Source: Selaginella moellendorffii (taxonomy: Eukaryota; Streptophyta; Lycopodiopsida; Selaginellales; Selaginellaceae). Taken from it: a stretch of DNA of 64,000 nt. Under the pieces are notes generated by a model, which worked only from the letters and a program-made list of their open reading frames with translations, made no database searches and was not told the DNA's origin. The stretch is from the NCBI RefSeq assembly GCF_000143415.4, contig NW_003314270.1:1230722-1294721 (forward strand), given 5' to 3'. The translations under genes were made by a program, and so were the position numbers. Below, in pieces: positions 13,632-24,734 of this stretch (positions are counted from its first letter, which is position 1; the number at the start of each line of letters is the position of its first letter).

Positions 13632-15078
13632 CTAGAGAAGTTGTGGAGCCCCTTGCGAGAGCGCTGCGTTCGCAATCAGCTTGTTCATTGCATCCGTAGG
13701 GTGGAAACTGTCCCAGAAAACGTACCTGGACGCATCAGTGCACGTCCCCGGCGTATGCATGTTACACAAAATTGAGACTTCCAACCTCCCTTTTCCGCAG
13801 CAGCCCGTCAGCGTCTGCTGGAATCCTACACAAAGAACAAACAAACCAACGTTGTCAACGCGTGGTCTCGATCGGGGAGTTTGTTTCTCCACGTACCGTA
13901 TTTCCCTGGATCGGCGAGAACGTTCGTGAAGAGCGTGTAGATGTCGATGTATGCGAGCCTGAGGCCCGGGAAGCCGTCCTTGATCGAGTTCACGGTGGAC
14001 TGGAGGGCCGCATTGAAGAGCACGGCGTCTTGGTTGTGATCTTCCACGCACTGCAGCTCCCCGTGGCTAAAGAGGGTCACTTGCGAGGGAACGCAGCCCA
14101 GCGGAGCTAGGCTGACCACGGCAATTCGTCGAGCTCCCAGCCCATACAAATCCTAAAGAGAATCACCCAAAACAGAGCTTTGGATGAGAGTGTGTTCCAA
14201 ACAATCCAGAGAGGTGTGGCATGGGAGTTTGCTCGTTACCTTGACGAAGTTTGCAAAGGACTCAATGAGCATGGCTCGGTACGTATCCGGGTCGAACATC
14301 TTTTGCGTGAGGGGATTCAAGTAGTAATTGTTGATGTAGTCGTTGCTTCCGGTGCTGATCGCGACGAGCGCCTTGGAGACGATGTCGCTCGCATTGGCTT
14401 GCCCAACCATGCCGATGAGCTTCGACTTGTATTTGCTGAACCACTGGATTTGGCCACTCAGGCCTGGCACATTCTGCGTTAAACAATTGACACAATGTTT
14501 CCGCGAGTGACTTCACAGAGATTTTGGGAAAGGAGGCATGAGAAGAACCATGGGGGATCAAAGAAGTAAAGAAGTTCATGGGACTTACGAAGGGAACGGC
14601 GGTTTTCTCGTAGAATCCGGATCCAGAAGTGGCGAAGTTGACGCCCCTGACAATGCTGCTGCCCTGCGCTTGGGGATCCAAGTAAGCCGGAGCGTATGGC
14701 AGTCCTACAAGGTTTGCTGCGTGATAGAAAATCCCACATTCAATCATAAAAGCTTGGACAAAGGAAAAGAATAGTTGGAATTCCATGATCCAAAGATCCG
14801 GAGCCAAAGAACAAAACGAGAAGAGCAAAGAGTACCAACTTGCCTAGATAATCCGTGGGAGTTCTTCCATTGCAAAATCTCCCGGTGGCGACACTGCTAT
14901 CAAAGTCTCGACCATAAGGTGGGAAATTGGCCCTCACAACAGTGGGGAGAAAATTGTTATTGCCGGCATCCACGGTAGAATCGCCAAAGACGTAGATCGC
15001 GGGCGCGAGCTGGGCTCGAGCTTGACACAAGAAATTGAGGAGGAGAAGAGCGATCGCCAAGACAGAGTGGTCTCGCAT
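13632..15078 (-). CDS. GDSL-type esterase/lipase, secreted
   Basis: Five exons. Exon 1 from the ATG at 15078 encodes a signal peptide ([17 protein letters not shown], cleavage near CQARA) and block [13 protein letters not shown] with the nucleophilic Ser. Exon 2 (from about 14717) has [15 protein letters not shown] and block [12 protein letters not shown]. Exon 3 has block III-like AISTGSNDY. Exon 4 begins [13 protein letters not shown], then LAPLGCVPS. Exon 5 has [10 protein letters not shown] and block [11 protein letters not shown] with catalytic Asp and His before the stop at 13632. All catalytic residues of the plant GDSL family are present. The family hydrolyses esters of lipids, cutin precursors or acetylated polysaccharides in the cell wall; the substrate cannot be told. 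Introns are 50-100 bases. The exact first donor is uncertain by a few bases. Confidence 0.92.
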
Positions 15079-15735
15079 GATCAAATTCGAGACAAACTTC
15101 TTTGCAAGTTCCTTTCCCTCCCTCTCCTGGCATATACGCGCGCAAGAGAGATTGTTTATAGGGCTCTGGACTACGAATCTTGCGTAGCGCTGTTATCATC
15201 AATCAACTCGAGTTTCCTAGCTCTATTTAGATCGCTTTGCTCACGGGAGCCTGGGTGCTTCTGGTCGCTAGACGAGCGAGCGATTTATTCTCTCCCTTCT
15301 CTCCTTCTCGTAAATAGTCAATCAGCAATTTGCATCCGTTACGTCTTGAATGCCTCTGAATTGGATAGGACAGGCCTACCAAATATATTAAGCTTTGCGC
15401 ACCAACTTTTTCCCCGTATTATGATAGTAATCTCCATTAAGTGAGTGTTTGTGCGCTCTTTAGGAAGCCGAGATTGCGACAGAACATCCCGAGGGATGAA
15501 TGCGCCCGCGATTCGTCTCAATGCCAGCCAGTAAAGCAGGCAAAAAGTTGTTGTGCTAGCGAAAGCTTTTAGATTTGCGTGGCCAATTCCTCTTGTTGGA
15601 TGCCTCCAGTTCCAGAGCCTTAATGCTCAGCAACCCAGGAGCGAGTTTGAACACTCGATCTTTGGGTTGTAGTCAATGATACGACACGAAGTGCGATCCT
15701 CATTGTAAAGCTGTCATTTAGGTTATGCTCCCCGA
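15079..15735. other. GDSL lipase upstream region, no gene
   Basis: Promoter and 5' leader of the GDSL gene grade into repeat sequence near 15600. No coding region is supportable. Confidence 0.35.
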
Positions 15736-16265
15736 AGGCCCAAGGTGACACTCGATAGCCAAGACGCTCGTCTTAAGATTCAAGAGAGAACGGTTTAGAG
15801 AATAAACGAGTGGAGTGAAAATTGCGAGCCAAGACAAGGATGAAACAACGCTCGCTTTGACAAGGGTCTTAAGATTCAGTGTGATTTAGAACTAAACGAG
15901 ACTTTCGCACTGCTCAACGTAGAAAAAGGATACGAGTTGTGATCACATCACAACTCAAACAACGCTGTCAGGCCCAAGGCCGCTGCACTGCTAGCTCACG
16001 CATCTCTACACCCTCGCAAGTTCAAAATTGGGACACCCAATATAACGATGAAACAACGCTCGGTTTTCCGACATTAAGATTGAAATCAGTTTGATTCTTA
16101 AAAAGAGATTTTCGTGATCACTGAACAGTGCAATGGTCAACGTAAAAAATATCAAGTGTAGTTCAACTTTCTAGACTACAAGGTACTGTTCAACGACGAT
16201 AAGAAGAACGGTCCAAGACACTAAAACTCGATAGGAAGACAAGAATGAGTACAGGAAGCTTCAGG
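15736..16265 (+). repeat. Interspersed repeat, copy A (partial)
   Basis: About 530 bases match, in the same orientation and order, the segment at about 44920-45480. Shared landmarks include GTCTTAAGATTC near both starts, ACAAGGATGAAACAACGCTC, CAACTCAAACAACGCTGTC, AAAATTGGG..CCAATATAACGATG and GTGTAGTTCAACTTTCTA. Copy B (16500-17395) carries part of the same sequence inverted. No open reading frame is conserved among the copies. Confidence 0.8.
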
Positions 16266-16332
16266 TTTGCGTTCTCTTTGGTTCTCTCTTCTTTATTCTC
16301 CCCTAAAAGTTTGTCGATGACAAGAAGCGTGA

Positions 16333-16362
16333 TCAATCTGGCACGTCCCCGTGCCAGATTGA
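16333..16362. repeat. Perfect 13-bp palindrome with 4-base loop
   Basis: Stem TCAATCTGGCACG, loop TCCC, then its exact reverse complement. It lies between repeat copies A and B, near the centre of the inverted arrangement, and would form a strong hairpin or cruciform. Confidence 0.95.
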
Positions 16363-16499
16363 CCCTACTCACAAGAGATTTTCAGTTCGATAATCCGGCC
16401 AACACAACATCCATCTAGCTACATTTCAATCTACCTGTGCCGATATCAATCTGGAGGCAGACAGGCATGAGAAACGGCGATTTACAAACCTCGGGAATT

Positions 16500-17395
16500 T
16501 CTTCCAAGCGCAACTATAGCATCTCTCCTACAAGGAAGAAAAAAGCTTGTGACGCTCTACCCCTCTTCCGTACAAGAGCATGATTGTGAGCCAGCGGGGA
16601 TATACTCTTACAACTTTGGTCCGATTTCAACTCTTAGATCTTTGCGATAAACCAGTGTGTGGAAAAAAACATTACAGATCTTTCTCTTCTATCCTCGCGA
16701 AATCCATCTTGGTCGCCACAACACTCAGAGCATTCTCTGCAGATGCAAACCTCGGTTTTCACACACACAAAAAAAAAAAAAACACAAAACACAAAACAAA
16801 ACAAAAAGAGTTAAGAGACGACTACAAACCTGGTAAGAGTTTCTCGTCCTCGTTCTCGCGAACAGCACAAACATTGCCCGTTGATGGGGTTGCGACACAA
16901 GGAAAACGAGTTACGGAAAACCGAAGAGATTTCTAACCTGGTAAGATGGAGCTTTTCGTTCTCTCCTTCCTGTCGACTTTGTGTCTTGGATCGTTGTTTT
17001 CATGTGATCACAGCGTTGTCCAGTGATCACCGTGCTTCACCCTCCTGTCGAGTTTTAGTCTTGGATTGTTGGTCGACAAACATTTCTGTCCTGTACTCAT
17101 TCTCGTCTTCCTATCGAGTTTTAGTGGTTGTTTTCATGACGCTTGCATCCTTCTTATCATCGTTGAAAGTAACTTGTAGTCTAGAAAGTTGAACTACACT
17201 TGATTTGTTTTGTGTTGTCCAGTGACCATTGCAATTGTTCAGTGATCGCAACTCGTATAATTCTTGTTTACGTTGAGCACAGTGTGAAAATCTCTTTTTA
17301 AGACTGTTTAAATTAAACTGACTTCAATCTGAAGGTCTGAAAACCTAGCATTGTTTCATTGTTATATTGGTTAATTTTGAACTTGCGACGTTTTT
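16500..17395 (-). repeat. Interspersed repeat, copy B (inverted)
   Basis: This is the reverse complement of parts of 45200-46530. Landmarks in inverse order include TCCGTACAAGAGCAT, GATCTTTGCGATAAACCAGTGTGTG, AATCCATCTTGGTCGCCACAACACT, GGGGTTGCGACACAAGGAAAACG, GTCGACAAACATTTCTGTCCTG, GAAAGTTGAACTACACTT and ATATTGGTTAATTTTGAACTTGC. The middle of copy C (about 45750-46290) is missing here. A simple A-rich tract sits at 16770-16805. Confidence 0.8.
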
Positions 17396-17725
17396 GAGTT
17401 ATGGAATTGATATAGGAAGGTTTACAACGTCATAATTAACTAATTCTTCACTTCGTGCATACTTCTTTTAATGTCAAATTTTGGTAATTTTTTCATCTTT
17501 TGCAACATAAATATTTTGTATATTATATACTTCTTGGAATTGATCTAAATGTTAAGCTTTGGATTTGTACATTGTATGCTTCTTGGGATGGATCCAAATG
17601 TTAAACTTTGGATTTATTATCCTGCAATATCTGGACATGATGACATTGAAAAAGTGGTATTGTATTCAAATTTAATATAAAATAAATAATGTTTTATTTA
17701 TAAATTACATCTAAAATAATATATG

Positions 17726-17901
17726 TGTGAGGGCCAAGTGTACGGCTATGATGCCGTACACTAATATTAGCATAGTGGGATTTTTGTAACCGTTGGATTG
17801 GTTTCAATCCGGACCACTCACTCTTATATATAAGTTAAGGTTTTTGAGCTAATTGATATGCACATTTTCTATATTCCCTTTTCATATTCCAAGCACTCAC
17901 A
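17726..17901 (+). repeat. 5' LTR of the Ty3/gypsy element
   Basis: It starts TGTGAGGGCCAAGTGTACGG and ends AAGCACTCACA; TGTGAG/CTCACA forms a 6-base terminal inverted repeat. A TATA-like CTTATATATAAG lies near 17820-17835. It is preceded by TATG, the left half of the target duplication. Confidence 0.93.
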
Positions 17902-18112
17902 TTTATGGAGATGAAAGGCACTTTTGATTGTCCTTGAAGAGTGCTTGAATTTAGGATTTTGGTTTAAATTTAACTTTTTCCATTTCCTTTTTTTTGTTCT
18001 TCCCTTTTAGGATTTTGGTTTAGATCTAACTTTTTGCATTGTTTAAATTTACCATTTCCTTCTAGCTTTTTGTCATTTATTTTCTTTTGCTCTTTCTTTT
18101 TCGTTCATCTTC

Positions 18113-19067
18113 ATGGCAGATCAGCAATCTCCTCTTTTGCCTTTGGAGTAGCAGTTGGTCCAATTGCTTAATGCTATGCGTTTGCAATTGAACAACCAAA
18201 CTCAATTGATGGCAGTATTCATGGCATGTGGTGCAACTCCTCCTCCTCTTGGTGCCAATCCTCGCGTTCAGCCAGAGTTCTTTCACGGGAATCCTGGGGA
18301 TGATGTGTACCATTGGTTCGATCACTTCACAGTGATTGCCATATATCATTCTTAGGATGATGCTCGACGTTTGCATGAGTTTCCCATATATCTCCAAGGG
18401 ACGGCATTGCAATGGTACAATGGTTTGAGCGCAACCACTCGTAGGGATTGGAGTGTTCTCCCGGACATCTTCAAACACGCCTTCGGCTATGCCGACGACT
18501 GTGATAATGCCTTTTAACAATTGCATCGTCTTCACCAAGGGCCATCTGAGTCAGTAATGCAATTTGGCGCTTGTTTTCGAAGTCTTTTGCTTCATGTGGA
18601 GCCCAATATGTCGGAGCAGATCAAGCTAGGAATGTTGTGGCTAGCACTTCATCAAGATCTTGTCGGACTTGTGCATGCACTTGCTCCTGCCACCCTTAAC
18701 GATGCTCTTCGCTTGGCACAACGTTATGAGACGTCGCCTCTTCCACTTCTTGCTACACATCCTTCAGCTCCACTTCCTATGAGTGATGGTCTTGTTCCAA
18801 TGGAGGTTGATGTTGCTGCTGCTTGAGTCCAAGGACAAGGGAGAGGACGTGGTCATGGTCATGATGTTCGCTGCTGGGCATGTGATAAAGTTGGTTATAC
18901 TTATCGGCATTGTCGGCATTTTCTGGATTGGCAATCTCCATTTCCTGGGTGGAGACCTTGGCGTCAGCAACGTCCCATTGGTACTGCTGCAGTGGAAGGT
19001 TTGGACACCGAGGTGCATTCAGGAAATGAGAAGTCGCACAAGTAACAGAAGGACCTTGCGCGAATAA
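18113..19067 (+). pseudogene. Retrotransposon gag remnant
   Basis: A frame opening MADQQSPLLPLE continues through QPEFFHGNPGDDVYHW and GTALQWYNGLS, the typical plant gypsy gag (Retrotrans_gag) pattern, then HALAPATLNDALRLAQRYE. The frame is broken by TAG at 18149, 18353 and 18824 (approximate) and TAA near 18517, each at a position where Gln fits. A CCHC zinc knuckle follows as CWACDKVGYTYRHC, where Tyr stands in place of the zinc-binding His. It is no longer translatable. Confidence 0.85.
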
Positions 19068-19071
19068 GTCA

Positions 19072-19650
19072 GTGACCCCTCCATCTTTCTTTCAGGAGTA
19101 TCATCAAGGGGTTCACTCGGCACCGATTCATCCAATGTTTACTTTCCAAGCTCGTTTTTATAACAAGAGGTCTTCTATTATTCTCTTTGTGTTGGTTGAT
19201 ACAGGTTCGAGTTTATCTTCTATTGCTCGATTTGTTACCACACGTTTTCGTCTACACTTGCATCGTGCGGCAGAACCAATTTTCATTCTTTATGGCAACG
19301 GTTGTACACATGCATGTGCACGGGATGAGGCAAACCTGGTTGTGCGTGTGGGTGATCTCAAGCTTGAGTTGCAGTCATTGCAGGTGGTGCTGAGTCAAGC
19401 TTTTGACCTCATTCTTGGTATAGATTGGTTGCAGCACAATCATGTCAAATATGACTTTGAGCCTTGTCTCATACTTCCTTATGTTCCATCCATTCCTCTC
19501 ACTTTTGTACCTCTTTGTCCCTCTACTTCTACCTCTGCTTCCATTACTTTTGTTCCCCCACTATTTCCTCTTATGTTTCTATCTTGTTCTGCTCTTCCCT
19601 TTTCTGATCCCTCCGACGATTTTGTGTTGCAGCGGTGGACCGGCTCATGA
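19072..19650 (+). pseudogene. Retrotransposon aspartic protease remnant
   Basis: VLVDTGSSLSSIA carries the DTG active site of a retropepsin, and LILGIDWLQHN is the conserved C-terminal part of gypsy proteases. It lies in a different frame from both gag and the reverse transcriptase, so at least two frameshifts have occurred or a frame change existed. It would have processed the Gag-Pol polyprotein. Confidence 0.85.
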
Positions 19651-20885
19651 AGGAGTATTCTAATCTCTTTGAATCTGACCTATCGTCTGGGGCCAAGATT
19701 GCCACATGTCATCCAATTGCAACCGGGGATGCTCCTCTAATCAAGGTTTCTGTTCGTCGTCGGTCACCCAAGGAGATTAGGATTTTATGTGCAAATGTCA
19801 AGGAGATGTTGGAGAAGGGTGTTATTCAGAAGTCGCGGAGTCCTTGGGCATGTGAACCTTATCTTGTGACAAAACCTGATGGGAGTATTCATTTCTGCAT
19901 CGACTATCGTCCGTTAAATGAAGTGACAATCTTATATGTGTACCCTCTTTCTCACACTGCTGATCTCTTGGATCATTTGGGGCGAAGTCATTGGTTCACT
20001 AAGTTAGATCTTGTTTCTGGGTACTGGCAAGTACCGATGGCTGAAGAAGATATTCCTAAGACTACTTTTCGTACACCATTTGGTTTGTACGAGTTCTTGG
20101 TGATGCCGTTTGGTTTGAACAATGCTCCAGCAACTTTCCAGCGGATTATGGATGAGGTTCTTTGCAATATGCCAAAGGTGAATGTTGACTTCATTGATGA
20201 CGTCTTGATCCACTCAAAGGGGATGTGGGAGGAGCACGATCGTGATGTTTGTAAAGTGTTAGATCAGCTACACGACGTTGGTTTAAAGCTGAAGCGGTCG
20301 AAGCGCGTGTTTGGGTCCAAGGATACAACTTATCTTGGGTACCGTATTTTTCGTGAGGGTTTGCAAGTTGATCCTGACAAACTTATGGTTGTTATAAAGT
20401 TCCCTACTCCAAAGTGTGTGAATGATGTGCAACACTTCTTGGGCAAGGTGCAGTATCTTGGTTGTTTTGTGGATCATCTTTCTGATCACACTGCACCATT
20501 GCGAGCGTTGCTGAAGTCATCAACATCATCTTTCATTTAGTCTCCAGATTGTGAGAGGGCGTTTGGGGATCTCAAAGAGTTATTAACGACTCCTCCGGTT
20601 TTGGCATATCTTGACTACACTCAACCTTTTATTTTGCGCATGGATGCTTTTGACATTGGTCTTGGAGGTGTGTTGATGCAAGAGAGCTCAAGTGTGCTTG
20701 GTCAGCGCCATCCTATTGTGTATATAAGCTGTACATTACAACCAATGGAAATGAACTACTCCACGACAGAGAAGGAGTGTTTAACAGCAGTTTGGGGTTT
20801 TGAGAAACTTCATGCATATCTACATGGTTATCGGACGTTACTTGAAGGTGATCATGTTGCTGTTACTTCATTATTGAAGTAGAAG
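19635..20885 (+). pseudogene. Reverse transcriptase and RNase H remnant
   Basis: Motifs in order: KSRSPWACEPYLVTKPDG, CIDYRPLNEVT, FTKLDLVSGYWQVPM, TTFRTPFGLYEFLVMPFGL, NAPATFQRIMDEVL, then FIDD at the catalytic YxDD box with Phe in first position, and HFLGKVQYL. A TAG interrupts near 20538. RNase H follows (FILRMDAFDIGLGGVLMQ, YSTTEKECLTAVWGFEK) until another TAG near 20880. Both stops fall where Gln is expected in the family. Confidence 0.92.
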
Positions 20886-21399
20886 AACCTGGTTGGTTAT
20901 ACTGCTCGATGGGCTTTGAAGTTTCAAATATATGATTTGATGTTGTTTATTGCCCAGGGAGTTCTATGGCTGATGTTGATGCCCTTTCTCGAGCTCCTCT
21001 TCCTTCTTCATTCTCTTCTCATGTTTCTGACGAGCCTATTGTTCTAGCCTCTATGGATTTTTTAGATGAGGATTCTATGTCGTCGGCAGTTGTTGTACTT
21101 GACGTTTAGTGTCCACAAGGCACAGAGCAAGATCTACCTTCTCTTGATGAGGTTCGTGAGGCTGAAGAGATTGAGCCGTAGATTCAAAAGCTTCGAGATG
21201 GATTTGAGAATCTTGCATCACTTGCTAATAACTTATCTTTCCGGCATTTACATTCTCAATATCGCCTTGAAGATGGCCTTCTTTATTTTGTGGGGACGAA
21301 TCCTGATAATCATTTACGGTTGGTGGTGCCTTTTATCTTTATTCCGTAGTTTCTCCATGCCTACCATGATTCTCTTGTTTTAGGTGGGCATATGGGACA

Positions 21400-22400
21400 T
21401 CGTCGTGTAACTGAGAAGCTGCATAGGTCTTTCTATTAGCCGGAGATGCGATGTGATATTATCCGGTATGTGTGTAGCTACGTTTGGTGCCAAGCTCGTA
21501 ATACTCCCCCTCGGGTTGCGGAAGGACGGTTGGAGTCAATTGCAGTTTCCCGTCCGTTTGAGTTGGTGGCATTTGATCTTATGGGACCTTTTCCATGGTC
21601 GACTGCTGCCAATGAGTATATTATTATTGCTTCTGACTACTTAACTCGTTGGGTGGAAGTTGGTGCTTTTGCTAGTGCCTCTGCAACTGCTGTTGGATAC
21701 TTCCTCCTCAATTGAGTGGTATTCTAGCATTCTTGTCCAGAGCGGATTCTTTCGGATAATGGTCTTATATTTATGGCTAAGACATTTCATGTTTTGACAT
21801 CTCGGTTGGGGATACATCACACTTTCACAAGTGTTTATCATTCACAATCAGACAGTTTGATAGAACGATTTGTTTGGACATTCAAGAGGATGATTACGAA
21901 GTATGTGACCTTTCAGCATCCGGATTGGGATAGTTATTTGTCGTCTTTTCGGTATGCATATATCATAGGTGTGTAGAGTTCTATTGGTGCTTCACCATAT
22001 AAACTTCTATATGGTCATGATCCAATATTACCAATGGAGTTGGGTTTACCTTTGCGATTGCCACGAGCTGACGATGCTAGGTCATGGGATCAGTATTTGA
22101 TGAGCATTCTTCCACTTGTCTGAGCGAAGTTTGCCAAACACTTAGGCAGTGTACAAGTGGGACAACAACGGCAGTACAACTCTCATCATTGACCATCTAT
22201 GGAGTACAAAGTGGATGATTTGGTGTTAGTCCGTTTTCCCTATCTTACGGTTCCTTGCGCAGTGGAAAGGACCATATCAGGTGTTGTGGCAAGTTGGACC
22301 ACAAATTTATGAGGTTCAGCATGACATTCAGCAAGCCGATCCTCTAGAGATTGTGCATGTGCAGCGGTTGAAACGCTTTATAGAAAGGGATCAGGAGTAA
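21400..22400 (+). pseudogene. Retrotransposon integrase remnant
   Basis: HRRVTEKLH begins the zinc-binding region. The DDE core is visible as FELVAFDLMGPFPW (first Asp), ERILSDNGLIFMAKTF (second Asp) and HSQSDSLIERF (Glu). The C-terminal part has SPYKLLYGHDPILPMEL and WKGPYQVLWQVGP, then a VQRLKRF ending. It is split by TAG near 21437, TGA and TAG near 21715-21733, and a frameshift after 22200. Confidence 0.88.
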
Positions 22401-22510
22401 TTAATACCACTTACAGATCCACCGATGCCTCCTCCTGACATTCCTCCAGATCCCAGCCCGTCTACAAGAGAACCTTGATGGTCTTCCATTATTCTAAGAG
22501 AAGGGGATGA

Positions 22511-22677
22511 TGTGAGGGCCAAGTGTACGGCTACGATGCTATATACTAATATTAGCGTAGTGGGATTTTGGTAGCTGTCAGATTGGTTTTAATCCGGACT
22601 ACTCGCTCCTGTATATAAGCTAAGGTTTTTGGGCTAATTGATATGCATATTTCCTGTATTCCCTTTCCATACTCACA
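22511..22677 (+). repeat. 3' LTR of the Ty3/gypsy element
   Basis: It starts TGTGAGGGCC after the purine tract and ends CATACTCACA, followed by TATG, the right half of the target duplication. It is about nine bases shorter than the 5' LTR. Confidence 0.92.
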
Positions 22678-23779
22678 TATGGAATTTCTTATAATAGTGA
22701 TTTTATGTAATAATAATAAATTTAATCTAAATATACATTATAAATTAATAATAATTTGTATAAATACTAACTATTAAATATTAAAATAATAAATCTTCTG
22801 TAAATAAGTTGATAAGGCAAAACCTCTATTAAATAGCTGATATTGGTAGTTTATACAAATCTAAATATTATTAAAATTATTAATTTGGTTTAAAATACCT
22901 ATTTAATAAAAATATTACCACTAAAATCTTAACAAAATATTCTTTAGTGTGCTAAAATATTCTTAAAATATTATTGTTGACAATAATGGCTCCCTTGGCT
23001 CCCTATTGACATAGCTTCCTGTATTGGCAGATCTATGGATGAGTTCATATAAGATGAGCTAAAGTTGGCTTGGCTTTCACACTTTCTTGCAATGAAATTA
23101 GACACCTCTAGCACCTGCAATTGATCACCATTCTTAGTCTTGTTATTTTCAACAGCTAGATCATATTATTTTTAAGAATAAAAAGATTTTTCTTTTGAAG
23201 GGCTTAATTAGAATCTAGGATGAGCAGGTGAGCTAATCTTGGCTTGGCTTGGCTTTGGCTTAAGCTTAACCATATTTAAACTTAGATAATGAAAGGATAG
23301 CCAAAAGTCATAAAAATCAAAAACATCCATTCCATCACCTTTTTTCATTTCGTATTATTCCATAAACTTTGTTCTATTTGAAATATGAATGAAGTACCAC
23401 CAAAATGCTCACCTCTCATGAGTATGGTCCTTTTATAAAATGGCAATAGTGAATGGTTAGATATAAAGAGGTTTCCTGGCAATCAAAAGATTTTACATCA
23501 GTTTTTCATATATGTCCATTTGGTAAAACTCTAAGTTATATATAGGAGTGAGTGGTTCTGATTAAAACTAATCCAACAGATATTAAAATCCACTAAATCC
23601 ATTATATTTTTTTGTCAAAACAAAATTTATTGAACATAGAACGTGTTTGTGACGGTCCTGGATGCTTATACGCCGTCACTCCCCGATTCTTTGAGAAACT
23701 GGAGTTACTTCTCTGACGCAGGTCACAGACCGTCTTTGCCATCGCAATTGGAGAGCTCGCGAGTTTCTTGTGCATCGCG
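22678..23779. other. AT-rich region with small repeat remnants, no gene
   Basis: The sequence is AT-rich and has no coding region. Around 23225-23270 there is a short direct repeat of GGCTTGGCTT. A reversed fragment of the gypsy LTR lies at 23522-23600. Confidence 0.6.
23522..23600 (-). repeat. Decayed inverted fragment of the gypsy LTR
   Basis: AAAACTCTAAGTTATATATA, AGGAGTGAGTGGTT and ACTAATCCAACAGAT match, with scattered changes, the reverse complement of the LTR interior at 17755-17840. It is likely a remnant of an older copy of the same family. Confidence 0.7.
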
Positions 23780-24658
23780 TCGTTGGCGTGGTTCTGCTGG
23801 CGAAGATCTCTTCGTGGAATGTGGAAGAAAGCCGCAAAGGATCACCGCGGCCCGACATGGTTCTCGTACGAGCAGCTGGAAGTTGCGACAAACCATTTTA
23901 GCTGCAAGCTCGGGGCTGGTGGATTCGGAAGTGTTTACAAGGGTATTCTTCCGGATATGACGGTGGTGGAGGTAAAAACTCTTGAAGGAGCAGCCAGAGA
24001 AACAGTTTAAAGCCGAGGTCGCCACCCTTGGAATGGTTCATCACGTCAACTTAGTGAAACTTTTGGACTACTGCGCTGAGGGAAGCCATCGTTTACTCGT
24101 CTACGAGTTCCTGAGCAACGGATCACTGGACAAGAGTGTATCGATCTCTGGGGAACGAGGTATGTTCGTGATCTTTCCAAAGTTTGTCTACTAAGTTGGT
24201 TTGCAGGTACTCGATTGCTCTTGGTGTTGCAAAGCGCATCACGTACTTGCACGAGGAGTGCTACGATTGCATCCTCCACTGCGACATCAAGCCGCAAAAA
24301 ATTCTCCTCGACGAGAACTTCTGTCCAAAGGTGTCGGACTTTGGCCTGGCCAAGCTAATTGACAAAGCTCGACGTGACCACCATCCGAGGAACTCGATGC
24401 TACATGGCACCCGAGTGGGTCGGCGACCGCGGACCCGGGGCTTAAAAACTTGGAGTGGAACGAGTTCGAGCGGATGATCAAGGTGGCGTTTTGGTGCATG
24501 CTCCAGGCCGAGCATGAGCCGGGTGGTGCAAATGCTGGAGGAGCCCGACTTGGAGGTGGCTGTGCCGCCGTTTCCAACGCCAGTGTCGGAGGAAGTGCTG
24601 AGCGAGAATAGTCCGAGCTTTCTTCCTCCACTGTCACTGTCGGTGATCGATCCAAGAT
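23780..24658 (+). pseudogene. Receptor-like kinase pseudogene (lectin-type RLK kinase domain)
   Basis: The kinase domain is recognisable: [29 protein letters not shown] (Gly loop), VEVKTLEG (Lys kept), [65 protein letters not shown] and VSDFGLAKL (DFG kept). Breaks: a frameshift right after VEVKTLEG, loss of sequence after the DKSVSI region around a possible intron, HRD changed to HCD, DIKPEN changed to DIKPQK, and a frameshift after DFGLAKLID. Beyond that, the activation segment ([16 protein letters not shown]) reads only in another frame, and a large deletion joins it to the C-terminal tail ([16 protein letters not shown]) and a stop near 24658. The extracellular part is absent. Confidence 0.88.
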
Positions 24659-24734
24659 AGAAGTATAAGTAAGAAATCTTCTTCAGTCTATAGTGGGAGA
24701 AAGTCTCGCGGGACGCGACAATTTCAAAGCTTCG

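Larger units (their letters stand above)
17726..22677 (+). mobile_element. Ty3/gypsy LTR retrotransposon with short LTRs, decayed
   Basis: A 4952-base element on the plus strand. LTRs of 176 and 167 bases begin TGTGAG and end CTCACA, and are flanked by the 4-base duplication TATG. Between them lie gag with a zinc-knuckle remnant, aspartic protease, reverse transcriptase, RNase H and integrase, in the Ty3/gypsy order (RT before integrase). A purine-rich tract (AAGAGAAGGGGATGA) abuts the 3' LTR. I could not find a convincing primer-binding site after the 5' LTR. Many in-frame stops plus frameshifts make it non-autonomous today. The two LTRs differ at roughly one site in six, so insertion is old or methylation-accelerated decay was strong. 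Confidence 0.93.

Noticed and set aside
24287-24655. 122-codon minus-strand frame across the kinase pseudogene
   Set aside because: It is the antisense of the recognisable kinase sequence.
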